From Diploptera punctata (lineage: Eukaryota > Arthropoda > Insecta > Blattodea > Blaberidae), in assembly GCA_030220185.1 (NCBI GenBank), contig JASPKZ010001296.1:35001-99000 (forward strand): DNA of 64,000 nucleotides. Reading direction: 5' to 3'. Positions within the stretch are counted from its first letter, which is position 1, and each line of letters begins with the position of its first letter. The translations under genes and the position numbers were made by a program. The notes beneath the pieces are model-generated. The model worked only from the letters and a program-made list of their open reading frames with translations, was not told the DNA's origin and searched no databases. Positions 11,193 through 23,860 of the stretch are shown one piece after another.

Positions 11193-11778
11193 CTATTTAA
11201 CTCATGCCTCAAATGGGAGTCAATGACCAATCACGTTACAATGATTTTTTATTCACAACCAATCATAGTCGTGTTTCACCTCGCTCTTTATAGATTTCTC
11301 TTTATCAGCTCCTGCTTTTGTGATAAAGAAAGCTCCACCTTTTCAATATACTGAACAGGTCAAAGCATTATTTTTTCTCCAACATATACATTGAATATAG
11401 CAAATAATGAAAAGATTCCTTGGTTTTACTGAGTTGTTTACTAAAAAAATAAATGAATAACCCGTAATGTTGATTATGATATATAGTTTGATGTGTTTCA
11501 TTATTTCTCCACTTGGGTGCACTCTTAAAATATTACGATCTTATTTGGCAATAAATAATATGATCAAGGTGCAGTGAATGAACATAACCTCACATTTCAG
11601 AATTGTTTTCAAACATCGCCGTTTACATTAAATATATAAATATTTTAAAATAACTATAGTTAAACAATGATTTGTGAGTAAACAGCTTAATTTTATTCGT
11701 TCAATAGTCCTAACAAATACTACTCTTGATTTCCAAATTCTGTAGATAAATTTGGAAATCACTCGTGGCATTACTTAT
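11193..11778 (+). mobile_element. HPT element copy 2
   Basis: Begins CTATTTAACTCATGCC and ends in the short-form hairpin (about 11720-11772) followed by ATTACTTATGA. It is the shortest copy; the segment with TACCAGATTGTATATA found in copies 1, 3 and 5 is deleted. TTATGA lies directly before the start and at the right end, compatible with a short target duplication, although part of that match may belong to the element. Confidence 0.75.
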
Positions 11779-12176
11779 GATAAATTTAGATAATATTAAA
11801 ATTATTTTTACAATTGTACAAATTAATTGTGTATTAAAATAATGGGCTCAACTGCACTTCTACTAGCGCTTGATTTTTCAGTTATATTGTTGTAAATTAA
11901 AGCTCTTCTTCTGTATTTACTAACATCATTTAATATTATTAAAGTTTTCAAACAATGTTTATAACATTGTTAGACAATTTTTAAGTATATATTTAATTAT
12001 GCAAATCTCAATATTATGACACTGTTAGACAATACTGTGATGCTATCTCCTATTGTCTCCACCAAGTATGATTTTTCTATTGTTATTTTGGGTTATCGCT
12101 GGTTGGATCAGCGTTAGGGAGTGATATGTAAGTGTACACCCATTTTTAATAAACGTTTGATAATTTTAATATTATT
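11779..12176. other. Unassigned sequence
   Basis: AT-rich. Nothing recognised before the TA array. Confidence 0.4.
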
Positions 12177-12177
12177 C

Positions 12178-12231
<54 letters not shown>
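12177..12231. repeat. (TA)n microsatellite
   Basis: About 55 bases of TA with one phase change. Confidence 0.95.
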
Positions 12232-12233
<2 letters not shown>

Positions 12234-12498
12234 AAACATGCATTTTGGGATTAATTGAAAATTAGGTCATTTAAATTTTATAGCGACCGATAGTAAATGT
12301 AAATACTTGATATTTACATGTATTTGGTTGTGAATAATTACAGAGTCTATTCTATTTTGCTCTGTCCGGTCACTAGTCTCATTAGTTTGGCAATTTTGTT
12401 GTCTTTGGAAATACCCTTTATTTTCATTATCAAATGTATTCCTTCTTCTTTTACCTCTACAGGGAGAATTCCAATACCTATTTCTCTTATCAAGTCCA

Positions 12499-12845
12499 CC
12501 GCTGTGGTTTCAAGGTAGCGTGCTGCCTTGTCACGCAGCGGGCCCGGGTTCGATCCCCGGTCGGGGCAGTTTTTCTGGGTGAGGTTTTTATCGGGGTTTT
12601 TGCTCACCTGTAAGACAAATGTCAGGAAAACTTTAAGGTCCAAACGGTCCCCGAAATCATATGGCCATCATCACCATCATTAATATCCTTATCATTACCA
12701 TCGTCATCGTTCACCGGTGTGGAAAGCAACGGGAAGCTACCACACCTACAATTCCCTAGTAAAGCTGCAAGCATAGCAAGAAAATGCTATGATTGCAGTG
12801 AAGGACCTGCCTTCGGGCAGAGTTACTATGGATGGATAGATGGAT
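12499..12845 (+). mobile_element. tRNA-derived SINE, type 1, copy a
   Basis: The head contains a pol III A-box-like stretch (CAAGGTAGCGTGCTGCC) and a near-perfect B box GGTTCGATCCC at 12547-12557. The body has CGGGGTTTTTGCTCACCTG, AACGGTCCCCGAAATCAT and GTGTGGAA(A)GCAACGGGAAGC. The tail is GGATGGATAGATGGA. A second copy of the whole unit lies at 44211-44500 on the same strand. It is inserted in the Gypsy copy B gag region; I could not define clean target duplications. Confidence 0.85.
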
Positions 12846-12859
12846 TATCTCCTACTCTA

Positions 12860-14550
12860 TTAACATTCATATAATTTATTTGTCTTTCATTTCTATTTTC
12901 ATTACGTTTTAACCATCTATTCTGGTTATTGTTACCATAATTATTTTTTACCCTATTTTTATTTGGGCTGTTTTTATTTTGGATAAATCTATTATTATTA
13001 TTGTTGCCCTGTTTGAATTTTTTCCTCCATTCACATTATGATATTCATCATTTCTTTTAAGTACAAAATTACCTTTCTTATTATAGGGCTCTGCCCCTTC
13101 CCCAAATAAATTTATTGTACTACATGTATCTACTTCTATTTTATTCTCAAGTATAGCTAACAACTCTAACATTTCAGACACATTTTGCGGTCTGGCTACT
13201 ATCAAATGATATCTAATCTAATCTGGGAAGCGATGTGATAACATAGAAATTAAAGTTTTCTCATCTATTGGAGGTTGTAACAACGATACCATTTTTGCTT
13301 TCTCCAAGAAATAGTTTAAATAAATTTGTTTACCAATTGTGGAGAAATATCCGCTAGTTAGGTCTAACCTAAGTTTATTTTGCATTTATGGTCCCGAGTA
13401 GTGTCCCTAAAAAGGCATATTTAAATGTTTGATAAGTCATTTAATCATGGCATACTATCTTAAACCAAGACTCTGTATTGTCTTTTAAACTTTTCTTATG
13501 AAGAACATTTTAAACTTGTCTTCCATACCTTTGATTTGAAAGTAATCTTCGATTTCCCTAATGAAATCAGTAGGACTTTGGCCTACAGTATCACCAAAGT
13601 TGGGTAAATGAATTTCCCCTAACAGATTAGCAGGAATTTTACATACATTGTTACTACAAGAAGGTGGATCATTATTAATATTACTAGAATGTCCTGACAT
13701 AATCTCTATATCTTTTTCACTACTTGAATGTTCACTAGTTTTTGATACATATTTGTTTTCATGTTAAACAATCTTATTTATCCATCCTTCAACTTGTTCT
13801 TTAATAATAATTACTTACTTCGTTTGTTATCTTTCATTGAAGTTCTTCATTACCTAAGTTAACACTTTGTTCGGAAATTTTTAGTCTATCTTCGACTTTA
13901 GTTCCTAATTCTTCGATTTATCTTGGCAAATTTGCCTTACCTCAATCAAAGATATTTCTATTTGAATACAAGTATCATCAACCTTTTCATTACATTTTTC
14001 TATCCCATTTTCACAAATATCTATTTTATTTTTACAATCTTTGGTTACATTAATTATTCTCTGTTCCAGTTTGGAATTCTTTCCTTTGCTTTCCCACCTA
14101 ATGCTTTCTAACTTTTGATCTAGTTTCAAGTTATTTTCTTTCATTTCTTTACTGAGATTAGAGATATTTGTATCCATTTTATTGCTAAGGTTTTCTATTG
14201 ACATTCCTAATTTCTCTTAATTTTGCAATGTTCTTTTCTAATTTATTGCTGAGACTTGAATTGTCATTCCCAATTTCTTTTAATTGTGCACTGTACTTTC
14301 TATCTTGCTGCTAAGATTAGTTGCTATAGCTTCTAGTCTATTACTGAGATTTGAAATGTCAATACTATTCTTTTCTAATTTATTTATAAATAATGCTCCC
14401 CAAGGAGGTGTATCATTAGTTTCATTATTACTTTCATTGTTAGACATTAATTAATCTTGGCCTTCATTGATTATTTGTTCACTTCCAACATTAACAGTTT
14501 CACAAATTATAATTTCATTATTGGCCATTGTTGGGTATTTTACAATTTTC
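12860..14550 (-). pseudogene. Gypsy gag remnant
   Basis: Minus-strand fragments in order. From about 14447: MSNNESNNETNDTPPWGALF, followed by heptad-like repeats of SNLSNKLE type (coiled coil, continuing in 13905-14204). Then 13485-13700: IPANLLGEIHLPNFGD and PTDFIREIEDYFQIKGM, the capsid core of Gypsy Gag. Then 12948-13205 and on to 12880: an N/R/K-rich nucleocapsid-like region (NNNNNRFIQNKN) with no visible CCHC knuckle. Frameshifts and stops separate the pieces. Gag would assemble the particle that packages the element's RNA. Confidence 0.7.
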
Positions 14551-14705
14551 TTATTTCTTAAGATCATTAATTTTATTATACACTTTTGCACTATTTCACT
14601 TAGATAACCTTTAACTGTACTCACTTTTTAAGATTTGTATTACTTCTCTCACTCTCGTGGTCGGTTCGGTTCAGGTTCAAAGGTTCCTGGTTTGAGTCAT
14701 GTTTA

Positions 14706-14724
14706 GGCACCAAGTTGGGTGCCA
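14706..14724 (-). promoter_or_regulatory. Gypsy primer-binding site
   Basis: The minus strand reads TGGCACCCAACTTGGTGCC immediately after the LTR end. It begins TGG, as required to pair with the CCA end of a tRNA, and resembles the TGGCGCCCAAC sites of many Gypsy-type elements. It primes minus-strand DNA synthesis. Its position fixes the LTR end at about 14725. Confidence 0.65.
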
Positions 14725-15620
14725 TTTCAAGGTGGTTGTAGGATGTGATGTCCTGCATTGTGGAGACATTTGAAGATATATGATTGTAATAATTTTAATC
14801 ACTGTTACTTGCCACGGCACTGATGACTCCCTTCAAGGGGAATGAAGGAAAGTTTCTAACATAAATAAGTAATGACACTTTTGTTAACAGTTAAATTAAC
14901 TATTATTTTATTAAAGTTCTCATTTAAATTGAATTGAATCTTGTAAATGTTCAAGTTTTGAAAGTTCCGGCTCAAATTAATAATTTTCACTAAGGAGCAG
15001 ATTATTATTTCATATATTTAATAGATTAAAATTTCCAACTGTCAATTTTTTTACTCACTTACACATTATTTCCACTTTATGGATAATTTATACTTCAGAT
15101 GAATAAAATTTATACTACAATATTATTTTCCATCACTTTTACACCATTTGTCAACTACTATCAAGAAATGAACACTAATTCTCTTATTTTTCGATGACTC
15201 ATTGTTCTACATGTCTAACTTCTTTTAAGTATTGTAGCCATCGTGTTGTTCTGGGACAAATCCCATTTAATTTCTGTTATAATCTGGAAGTTCTGATTGG
15301 TTCAACTGAAAATGAAGGAGTACTACTGGCTGACCCACATCCAATTCGTCCAATTTCATTTATTTGTTTATGCAAAATAGCAATTCAAATATTAAAGTAT
15401 TTTTACATATATTAAAACAGTGAGAAATACATAAAACTCTATTAACAACTTATATTGACCAGTTTGAATTTTTTATGTACTTATAAAGAAATTGAATTCT
15501 CTACATCAATCTTATTTCCATTCTTAATAGAAATAAATATCAAAATATTTAAATATGAAATTAAAAACCCTTATTACTTTTATATGGGGGTAAGTATCCG
15601 GTTTTATCACGAGTATCAAT
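14725..15620 (-). repeat. 5' LTR of Gypsy copy B
   Basis: About 890 bases match copy A's LTR in reverse complement. The antisense 73-codon frame at 15194-15415 parallels part of the 154-codon frame in copy A's LTR, which shows how similar the two are. The outer boundary, near AAAACCGGATACTT on the minus strand, is approximate. Confidence 0.7.
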
Positions 15621-16210
15621 ACAATATCTATGATTCTCGTTCCGAGAGAAATATGCAACACATGTTTTATTTTAGTCTCTGTTGCAATAATATTTCAGTA
15701 GAAGTTCAAGGAAAACGAAAGACCCTAACAAAATCATGCCGATATTGTTGAAAATTTATTTGTTGTAATGTATCTAAATCACTGCACCGTCTTGAGAATT
15801 AGTTTCAGTATATGATGATTGCTTTCCAATTTTTTTATGGAGAAGTCACCGGAAGAAAAATACCATGTGGAACACTTCATTTTTCTGACAACCGATTTTG
15901 ATAAGTTATTTCTTTCATATATTTATGTATTAGATTATAACATCACATAAACAAATAGGCCTACAGCAACAAACCATATGGATTCGAGGTCCATACCAAA
16001 TCATTGGAACAGCAAAGGACATCTGATATTTTTCTCGTAACTCAGTTTCTTTAGCTGTATTATTCAAGTAGACGTACTTTGTTTTTCTGGAGTCCATTAT
16101 TCATCCACGTCTGCAGGTTTCATACGCATATAGAATATATAAGCCTTTCTAGGATAATTTGTACTGTTCTGTGTTCGCTTTCTAACAACATATTTCCTAT
16201 TATCATCATC
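15621..16210. other. Unassigned sequence
   Basis: No motif recognised. Short plus-strand frames (for example 16079-16459) overlap a minus-strand LINE tail and are shadows. Confidence 0.4.
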
Positions 16211-16440
16211 CTAAAGCGCGACAACTTCAAAAGTGAATGTTTTGACCTTCTCAAAAATCCTCCTCCTCGCCAATCTGTGTCTTGCCATATTCAAATTAGC
16301 CGCTCTCATTTTCTTTATATCGTTCATTGTGTCATCCTCCCATCTGATCTTCGGTCTTCCAACAGCTCTGCCTCCTATAGGTTTCCATTTATAGAATTTC
16401 TTGACCAGTCTCTGATCATCCATTCTTATCAAATGTCAAA
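16211..16440 (-). pseudogene. LINE ORF2 C-terminal tail (separate family)
   Basis: A 73-codon minus-strand frame reads MIRMDDQRLVKKFYKWKP, then VGRPKIRWEDDTMNDIKK. This matches the general HVxRM ... GRPxxRWxDD ending shared by LINE polyproteins, but the sequence differs from LINE-A and LINE-B, so I treat it as another family. It is 5'-truncated with no RT left. Confidence 0.65.
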
Positions 16441-17235
16441 AGCCAACCAATTCCGATAAATCTTATATGGTTTACTATATTCTGATTTGTTATTAATATG
16501 TATAGTTCGTTATTAGTTTTAATTCTCCAACAGTTATCAGTTTCTCTATTTGATACAAATATTCTTCTTAAAATTTTACATATTTTTCATATTTCCTATA
16601 GATATGCAAAATATGTCAGGATTATTTTTGCTCTCTTGGTATTACTTAAAACGAAATCAATAAATGGAACACAGGTGTCACTTGCAAAAATAGATTTTCA
16701 GTATTTGCAGCTCAACTAAAAACTGAACTAAACATCCAGGAATTGCAATGAGAACAAGAAAAAAAAGGGAAATTGGTGTCATATTGTCAAAGATATGCAT
16801 TGTTTCATTGTTGTCAAATATATCCATGTGTCATCGTAAATATACATATGCGTTTCAAAAGTGAAGTTCATATTATCACTTTTTTCTTCAAATAAGATTT
16901 GCGTTAAAACATATCTATGTAATTGATAATTCAAAAAATGTAGTACGTGACAGAAAATATATTTTAATATTGATATCAACATATCTACAACAGTAAATGA
17001 GATTTAGTTTGTAGGAAACCTCACAATAATGCATACCAGTGCTATATTTGAAAATTGTATAATAAAATAAATAAAAAATCATGATAACTCCTTGAAAAAT
17101 AATTATATATGGAAGTAATGCGCATTGAACCTAAGGTATAAGCATTGAAGCTGTTCTACTTACGTGTCAGATGAGTATAATTTTTGTAACACTTGTTTAG
17201 GAATACTTCAATAACATAAATTAGCGTAGGTGAAT
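16441..17235. other. Unassigned sequence
   Basis: Short frames on both strands, none resembling a known domain. Confidence 0.4.
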
Positions 17236-17239
17236 TATA

Positions 17240-17618
17240 GATATTAATAAAATATTGATTTATAGATTATAAGAAAGCTTTTGATAATGTATCTAGACGA
17301 AAATTATGGAACATACTAAATGAAAAATACATTTTACTACTCTTGTTAGGAGTAATTAAAGAAGTGTATGAAAAAAACAAATATAAAAACAAATAAAAGA
17401 ACTAATAAATATAACAAGAGGAGTTATGTAAGGTTGTCCACTATCAAACACTCTTTTTAACATTTATTTTGACGACATGATAAGTTCATGTAAACAAATT
17501 ACACTTGATGTATTATTTTGGGAAACCTAGTAATAAGAACATTAGCTTTTGCAAATGACCAGATTTTAATAGCAAAATCCGAAGAAGAATGACAAAGTGT
17601 GCTGTATAAACTAAACGA

Positions 17619-17656
<38 letters not shown>

Positions 17657-18279
17657 TACGGGAATATAATCAGGAAACATAAAAATAATAGCTTTCAAGG
17701 GCGCTCGACCAATTCGGACAAATATAATATTAGAAAATAAACCAATAGAACAAGCGACAGAATATAGCTTCCTGGGTTGGAAAACATCATACACAACGGA
17801 AACAGTTATAAATAACTAAATAAGTTTAATTATATAACAGGAACACTAACAAAGAACTTCGAAAAATTACGCCAGAAAATACTCTATAATGAAATTGTAC
17901 AAGACAATTGCAGTTCTTATTATTACTTACGGATCTGAAACATGGACAGTGACAACACAACAATCTACCAGAATCCAAGCTGCAGAAATTAAATTCCTCA
18001 GACCAATAGCAGGATATCGAAGAACAGACAAAAAACACAACACAGAAATAAGACAGCAACTAAAAGTAGAGGAAATAAACACAACAAGAGTGAAATACAG
18101 AACAAACTGGAAAGAACACTTAGCAAGGATGACTGAGAACAGAATACCAAATCAGCATAAAACTATCCACCAAGAGGAAAACGAAGTTTGCGAAGACCAA
18201 AGGAAATATAGAAATAGCAGCAATTTGGAGCCGGATCAGGTTAGTAAGAGCCTAAACTGTGACGAAGAAGAAGAAGATG
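17240..18279 (+). mobile_element. LINE-A copy, RT to 3' tail
   Basis: Begins inside RT with DYKKAFDNVSRRKLW (about 17265-17310), then GVM-stop-GCPLSNTLFNIYFDD, then LAFANDQILIAKSEEE (a mutated YADD motif). A (TA)n run (17622-17653) interrupts the thumb region. The 177-codon frame 17889-18422 carries LYKTIAVLIITYGSETWTV, AAEIKFLRPIAGYRRTDKK and WKEHLARMTENRIP. The 3' end is GACGAAGAAGAAGAAG at about 18262-18277. Stops and frameshifts throughout. Confidence 0.8.
17622..17653. repeat. (TA)n microsatellite inside LINE-A
   Basis: Breaks the RT reading frame just after KLNEI. Confidence 0.9.
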
Positions 18280-19689
18280 TTCAATTAAGGAATTGTATTC
18301 TTAATTGTTCTACCAATACCATTCATAATTTTCACTTATACTGTTTTATTCATTTTTCTTTTCATACGAGCGTAATTTTATTTGAACCAACTGTTTACAT
18401 TTGTAAAGATAAAGTATACTAACGACAAAAGGGTAGCCTAGTATTTTTTAAAATTTCTAGAATTGTTAGCCACTACTAGATCTGTGTATCTCATTGTGGT
18501 AAATATGTATGTAAACATTTTTTAGATGTGCTGTAGTTTCCTAAATGTAATTTCACTGCAGAAACTATAACTCAGTAGATAAACAATTTACACGACCCCA
18601 GCATGGACAGGTGAACGTATAAATTTACACTATTACCATATTATGGACGTGCTTCAGTCTGTTAATCAAATGAATTGAAGTGGACTTGAGAGAAATATTT
18701 GTCAAGGGTGTTCTAAATTGATCTAATTTCCCTAGCCACACGGAATCCCCTGGGGTTTGTGCAGTCTCCACCACAAATTGACAATAGCAAAGTTTTTGAA
18801 TTAAAGTCTGAAACGTTGAATGCTAAGTTTACTGCTCCATCTAACGCCCAGGTCAATAAGTTTTTTTAGAATTAAGTTACTGAAAGCAGTATTATCCAAC
18901 TAATTCTATTTACGGACGTTTCATAGCCATTCTTCGAATTGCAAAATATATTGTCAATGAGACGCACAAAATTAATGTTAAACTTCTATGATCGATTTGT
19001 CACCGTCATACATTTGGAACCACAATATTATTGTCTAGTGAGGTCACACATCCAGGCTACAAATTACGTAAAAAATTGTAATTGGTGTACAATGGATTGT
19101 TTTTAAAAAATAAGCAAAATCACTGACAGTAAAAAACACGGATATTCAAGGTAACGTATAGGCCTACACGAGGATTATTCAATAAATAATTATCATTACT
19201 TTTTTTGCAACATACATTTAGTCATTATCAATATTTTGATGGTCATTCTCGAATTGTATGTAATGCAATTGTCCGTACATTTCTGATACTCTACAAAGAC
19301 ATGCCGTAAAATATTTTTGACAGGTTTTCAAAATACCGCCTTCACATGTTTCACTACTATTTCTGAAGTAGTATCATATAACTTGTATCATGTGTACGCG
19401 AATCATTAAGCTAACAGATATCGTGAAACAAAATTTTTGTATATTAAATTTACGTAAAAATAATTATACTTTATTAAATATCTAGAGCTTATCATATATA
19501 AACTCTTCAAACATCCCTATTCTTACCGAACTTTTCAATCATCCTCTGTATAAAATACTGCTTCGAATCATTATAAACGTTATTCACCGACATCATTGTT
19601 TGCGTACATACCGGATATTCCAAAATACGTTTCCTTGCGCTATTTAATTCCCTATTCCTGCGATATACACTGTGCTTCGCAGTCTACGA
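18280..19689. other. Unassigned sequence
   Basis: About 1.4 kb with no recognisable protein, RNA or repeat motif. Confidence 0.45.
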
Positions 19690-19835
19690 GACTGAAGAGT
19701 TCACATCACTTTTGGTTTCCCATAACGTTATTTAACATACCGCTATGTACTTTCTTCCATTCACCAAACTGCATACATCACTCTGGTCCAAATATATTCT
19801 TGAGCACTTTATTTCCTGATAGTTTAAACATTTGA
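19690..19835 (-). pseudogene. LINE-B fragment
   Basis: The minus strand gives NKVLKNIFGPE, FGEWKKVHSGML and NNVMGNQK, which aligns with the FENKV ... IFGPKRDE ... GEWRRLH block of LINE-B at 8480-8560. A (TA)n run lies nearby at 19890-19912. Confidence 0.55.
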
Positions 19836-20044
19836 TCTTCTGTTAAACATATAGACTATTTTAGTATCCACATAATTGAAAAGTCGCCTAATATATATAT
19901 ATATATATATATGTTTAGAGTCAGTGGGATGGTAAGATACCATATATTGCAATATGGCATGTGTTTTGAGGGTTGAGCCTATGTTTATTTCTTTTGCGTA
20001 CCCACTTTCTGTTTGCATTTAAAATCCCTATGTAATTTGTATCT

Positions 20045-20440
20045 TTACTTTACGTGGTGGAATGGCTTGCGTACGTAGATGACCCCGAGAGCTATGCTGG
20101 CGGTAGCATTGCTGACGAAATGGTTACTCATGCCGGACAGATTAAAATTGCAGAAATTGAAGATTCACTACACATGGGACAAGGCACAAAACGGGAATAA
20201 TGCCAATCAGAGAGCTGATAGACTGGCTAAACAAGCAGCAGGGAAATGAGAACTTCCAGTGTGTTACGACCGTAAAACAGCCAGCCTAGTTTTAAGTGAA
20301 TTGCTATCAATAAGAGTAAATAAGTGGGAAAATGAATACAAATAACACCACAAAAGGTGCAGTGACAAAATCTGTTTTTTTTTAGGGTGAAGGAAAAAGG
20401 TTTAAATTAAACTTATATTTAACTGAACAAAAAAAACTTT
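20045..20440 (+). pseudogene. LINE RNase H-domain remnant
   Basis: The + strand reads NNANQRADRLAKQAAGK (about 20196-20248), the C-terminal RNase H motif (N-x-x-AD-x-LAK) of LINEs such as I and R1/Jockey-like groups, followed by LVLSELLSIRVNKWENEY. Just upstream at about 20070-20140 is DDPESYAGGSIADEMVTHAG, a sequence I associate from memory with repeated insect DNA. Stops occur in both parts. Confidence 0.55.
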
Positions 20441-20725
20441 CTTAACAGGGCACGGGAAAATAAACGGTTATTAGGCCTACTACCGTTTTAAAATAGTAGT
20501 AATAGGCCTAGTACTTTATTAGACTAAAAGTAAGAAATATAAAATCTTATTTATAAATTGGGTCGCACGGGCGGTAAGCCCTACGTGCTGTTGACAGTCT
20601 GTTACAATAAAGTAATATTTGATAACAGTATAAAGAAAATAAAAAGAAGACAGTAATATTACAATTACATAAAGAAAACACAATAATATTACAATTAAAA
20701 ATAATACAATTACATTATATATTAA

Positions 20726-21028
20726 TTGGGGGTACGCCGTAGCATAAGGCACTGAGCTACAAGCCGGAGGGTCGAGGGTTCAAGTCCCGTTGGGGTCAGG
20801 ATTTTTAAACTGACCCAAACCCTCTGGCGGCACTATGGCCCTGGGGTCGACTCGGCCTCTAACGTAAACGAGTACCAGCCGCTTGTTCTGGGGTAAAGGC
20901 GGCCGTCACGCAGGGCTGACAACCCGGCTGACATAAAGTGCCAATTGTCTAGAAAAAAGTAGGAGCCTTAACCTCCTACTACCCCAAGGCGTCCGGGCCT
21001 GTTGTGGGATCACTTCCTTTTTTTTAAA
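20726..21028 (+). mobile_element. SINE type 2
   Basis: A tRNA-like head with CGTAGCATAAGGC (A-box-like) and a B box in GGGTTCAAGTCCC (20776-20788). The GC-rich body (CTGGGGTCGACTCGGCC, GGCGGCCGTCACGCAGGG, ACCCCAAGGCGTCCGGGCC) stands out sharply from its AT-rich surroundings. Single copy in the window. Confidence 0.7.
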
Positions 21029-21129
21029 TATATTAATTAAGTCATGTAGAATTATTAACGAACTAATGGTATTGTATTTTTGATAACATGTATTTATTCC
21101 TGAATGAGTTGGTATTCTTAGTTTTTCCT

Positions 21130-23600
21130 CCTCCCACCCGCGTTTTGTCCAGAAATTTACCCCACGTTTTATCCTAATTTTCAGGATTTAACATTATCTC
21201 GTAACATGGCAATCTTACCTGATTTGAATTTAAAAACCTTTCCGGTAATAATTGACGCCTGCAATAATCTAAATTGTTACATCCTAATATAATACATGGT
21301 ATCTCGTCTTCAAAGATCCCGCACATTGGACCTGTTCACATATTTTGATCGTCGATAATTTTCGTCTTGAAATGTCCGTGCCCCTAGCCTAAAGCAAGCA
21401 GGCCCGTGATCTCTCCTCTCTTAAAAAATCCTACGTTTGAATATATAAGATTATTTTTCCCCAAACTTGTTTTAGGTATCTTTGTAAAAACAGTGAGCGT
21501 TTTCCCGTACATTCGGCGAAAATACCTTATTGGTTTGTATCTAAGTACCTTCTCCTTATTTTTCTCCACACATTCTTACGATTCTCAGTCACTTTTATCC
21601 ATACCCAACCCATTTCAATCTATTGGAGTTCTCCCCTAACCTCGTCTGCCCAGAATTTCACATCTCTGTTTTTAATTTGGCGGTCGTAACAAAGTACTCT
21701 GAGCATAGCTTGTTCACCTTGGATTATCCGCAACTAGTATTTCAGTACATGAATGTTGCAGTTTATGTCAACCTGGAGTGACCCAAATTCAGATAAAATT
21801 CCACGGTCAGAAACGGCCTTACTAAGTCTGTAATACATTTTAGAAAATGCGTATATAACGTACTTAGTATTTCCGTTCTTTGAAAATCCCAAATCTCACT
21901 ACCAATGTGCATTACTGGTATCACCATCGCCGCATACACTTTTTCTAATATGTGACTGGAATATCAGACACTCGACCCTGACTACCGAGTACATTGTTAA
22001 ATTGTCCCCTCCCTTTAAATTACGCTATATCAATATGTTTCTTCTACTTTTCCTTTCCGTTTCATTTCAACGTCGTACGCAAGATGACATATCAAAATGT
22101 TTTAACTCTTGAAGTACATGATCTCTGTATTTCCAATCCTCTGCTCTACAACTAATCGTCCAATTTTTGAAAATCATTGTTTTGTCTTACTAACATTTAC
22201 AGTCAGACCCAAGTTCCTACTGAATAGTTCCAGTAAGGTCAAGAACCTTCTCTTGGAATGTCTTGATTGTCTTGGAACAGATAATTAGATGATCTGCATA
22301 CAACAGGACTGGGGCTGGGTTAAACATTTCACACTTCCTCCGGAGCCTCAATGTCCCCTTCTAGCATTATGTTTGCTATATCATCAACCTGTAGATTAAA
22401 TAGCATTGGTGACAAACGCAGAAAAAGCAAGGCCTTGACCAATCACTCCCGATGATTGTGATTCACTGCTCTCTGTAATGTGGCCTTTGGTTTACTTTTA
22501 TACAACATTTAAGGTATTTATAAATTGATACAAAGGCATGTATCATTTCATGTGACAATCCTTTCCGATTTAATTTTTCCCACAGGCATTTCGGTCCACA
22601 GTATCGAATGCCATCTTAAAATCAACGAATGCACAGAATAATTCACCCCTCTTGTTTTTCAGATTATCGTCAATTAATGTTCTCAGAACGAATACGTTGT
22701 CCACTGTGGAGTACCCTTCTCTTAAACCTGCCTGATATTCTGAAATCCTATTGTTCACTTTAGCCCATTGTGTCATTCGTTCGTCAAGTACTTTACAATA
22801 TATTTTTACAAACACTGACAAGAGACAAATTCACCTATAACTTCCTGGTTTATGAGACCCACCTTTCCCTTTGTATAGCGGTTGGATTACACCTGTCGCC
22901 CAGGCTTCCGAATAATCTCCTCCATTAAAAAGTTTGTTGAACGCAGTTTTTAAAACTTCTAATAATTTATTTGATGGTATAATATTTTTTTCAGAATTCT
23001 CCTGGTAATCAACAATTCCGGATGCGTTGCCTTTCTTTAAACATTTAATGGTAGTAACCACTTCATTTTTAGAAATATCGTGATCCAGTAATGGGTCGGA
23101 GATCTCCACTATATTTCCTTGATTATATTTCAACTCCTCATTTCTCAGCACGCAATCAAAGTAGTTCTTCCATTCCCCGTGCGTTATTCTTGTCCGATTT
23201 ATGGACTTCCCTTTGAGTTCCCTTATTGCTTTCCATATGTCCGCAAAGTTCCCACTTTCAGTCGCGACTCTCATTTCTTCGGATTTCTTATTTTTCCATT
23301 CTAGATTTGTTTCTCCCAGTAATTCTTTATATTCCATTCTCTTTTGCGCATAATTGTTTTCTGTTTTCATTTGTGCTTTCTTTTCTAAAGTTTAAAAGAC
23401 TACTTTCGACAAACTTCGTCTTCTTTCCACATGCATTGTTGTAACACCTTTTGTCCTTCTGATTCGTTGTGCATTTAACCTTGAATTTTTTCCCCTGCTT
23501 TTTGAAAATATTCTGTCAAAGTTTCAATAATTTCATCCCCGCTAAGGTCATTTAATTGCAAATCTTGTATTAGAGTTTCCGAACTGTCCCTTGTATATAT
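21130..23600 (-). mobile_element. LINE-D copy, linker, RT and C-terminal region
   Basis: On the minus strand, 22831-23370 (179 codons) covers the linker and the RT fingers, with NNYAQKRMEYKELLGETNLEW, GEWKNYFDCVLRNEE and PLYKGKGGSHKPGSYR. After a frameshift, 22570-22821 gives SEYQAGLREGYSTVDNVFVLRTL and LFCAFVDFKMAFDTVDR, the catalytic A block. Further down come GLTVNVSKTK at about 22200 and a C-terminal stretch around 21200-21400 (RHGHFKTKIIDD, CNNLDYCRRQLLPERF). Stops and frameshifts make it dead. It shares no tail motif with LINE-A or LINE-B. Confidence 0.75.
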
Positions 23601-23860
23601 GCTGAAACTCGGAACAAAAATAGATCATATATTATTTGAATGTACAAAACTAGAAAGAGGAAGTCAGTTATTTAAGAACAGTATGATTAACAAATAAAGT
23701 AAATGGACATTCAATAAAATAAAACTAATACAGAATTCCACACCTGGATTAATCTCATATATTTATTCGATAGATTTAGAGAGATTATAGAGCAAAACGT
23801 AGCTAATTTAATTACATATTTAATTGGGTACGATAAGTGGAAAAAATAGATCATAATATT
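23601..23860 (+). pseudogene. LINE C-terminal tail on the opposite strand
   Basis: The + strand reads KIDHILFECTKLERGSQLF then STPGLISYIYSIDLER, which resembles the C-terminal cysteine/histidine region (DHLLFEC ... LE) of I/Jockey-type LINE proteins. It abuts LINE-D tail to tail. Confidence 0.5.

Larger units (their letters stand above)
12240..15620 (-). mobile_element. Gypsy-type LTR retrotransposon, 5' half (copy B)
   Basis: Read on the minus strand: a 5' LTR (15620 down to 14725), a primer-binding site, an untranslated leader and a gag gene running to about 12860. A SINE interrupts it (12499-12845), and a further coding-looking stretch (12350-12495, VEVKEEGIHLIMKIKGIS) may continue it. 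No pol or 3' LTR remains. Its LTR matches copy A's 3' LTR in reverse complement, so both belong to one family or two close ones. Confidence 0.75.
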
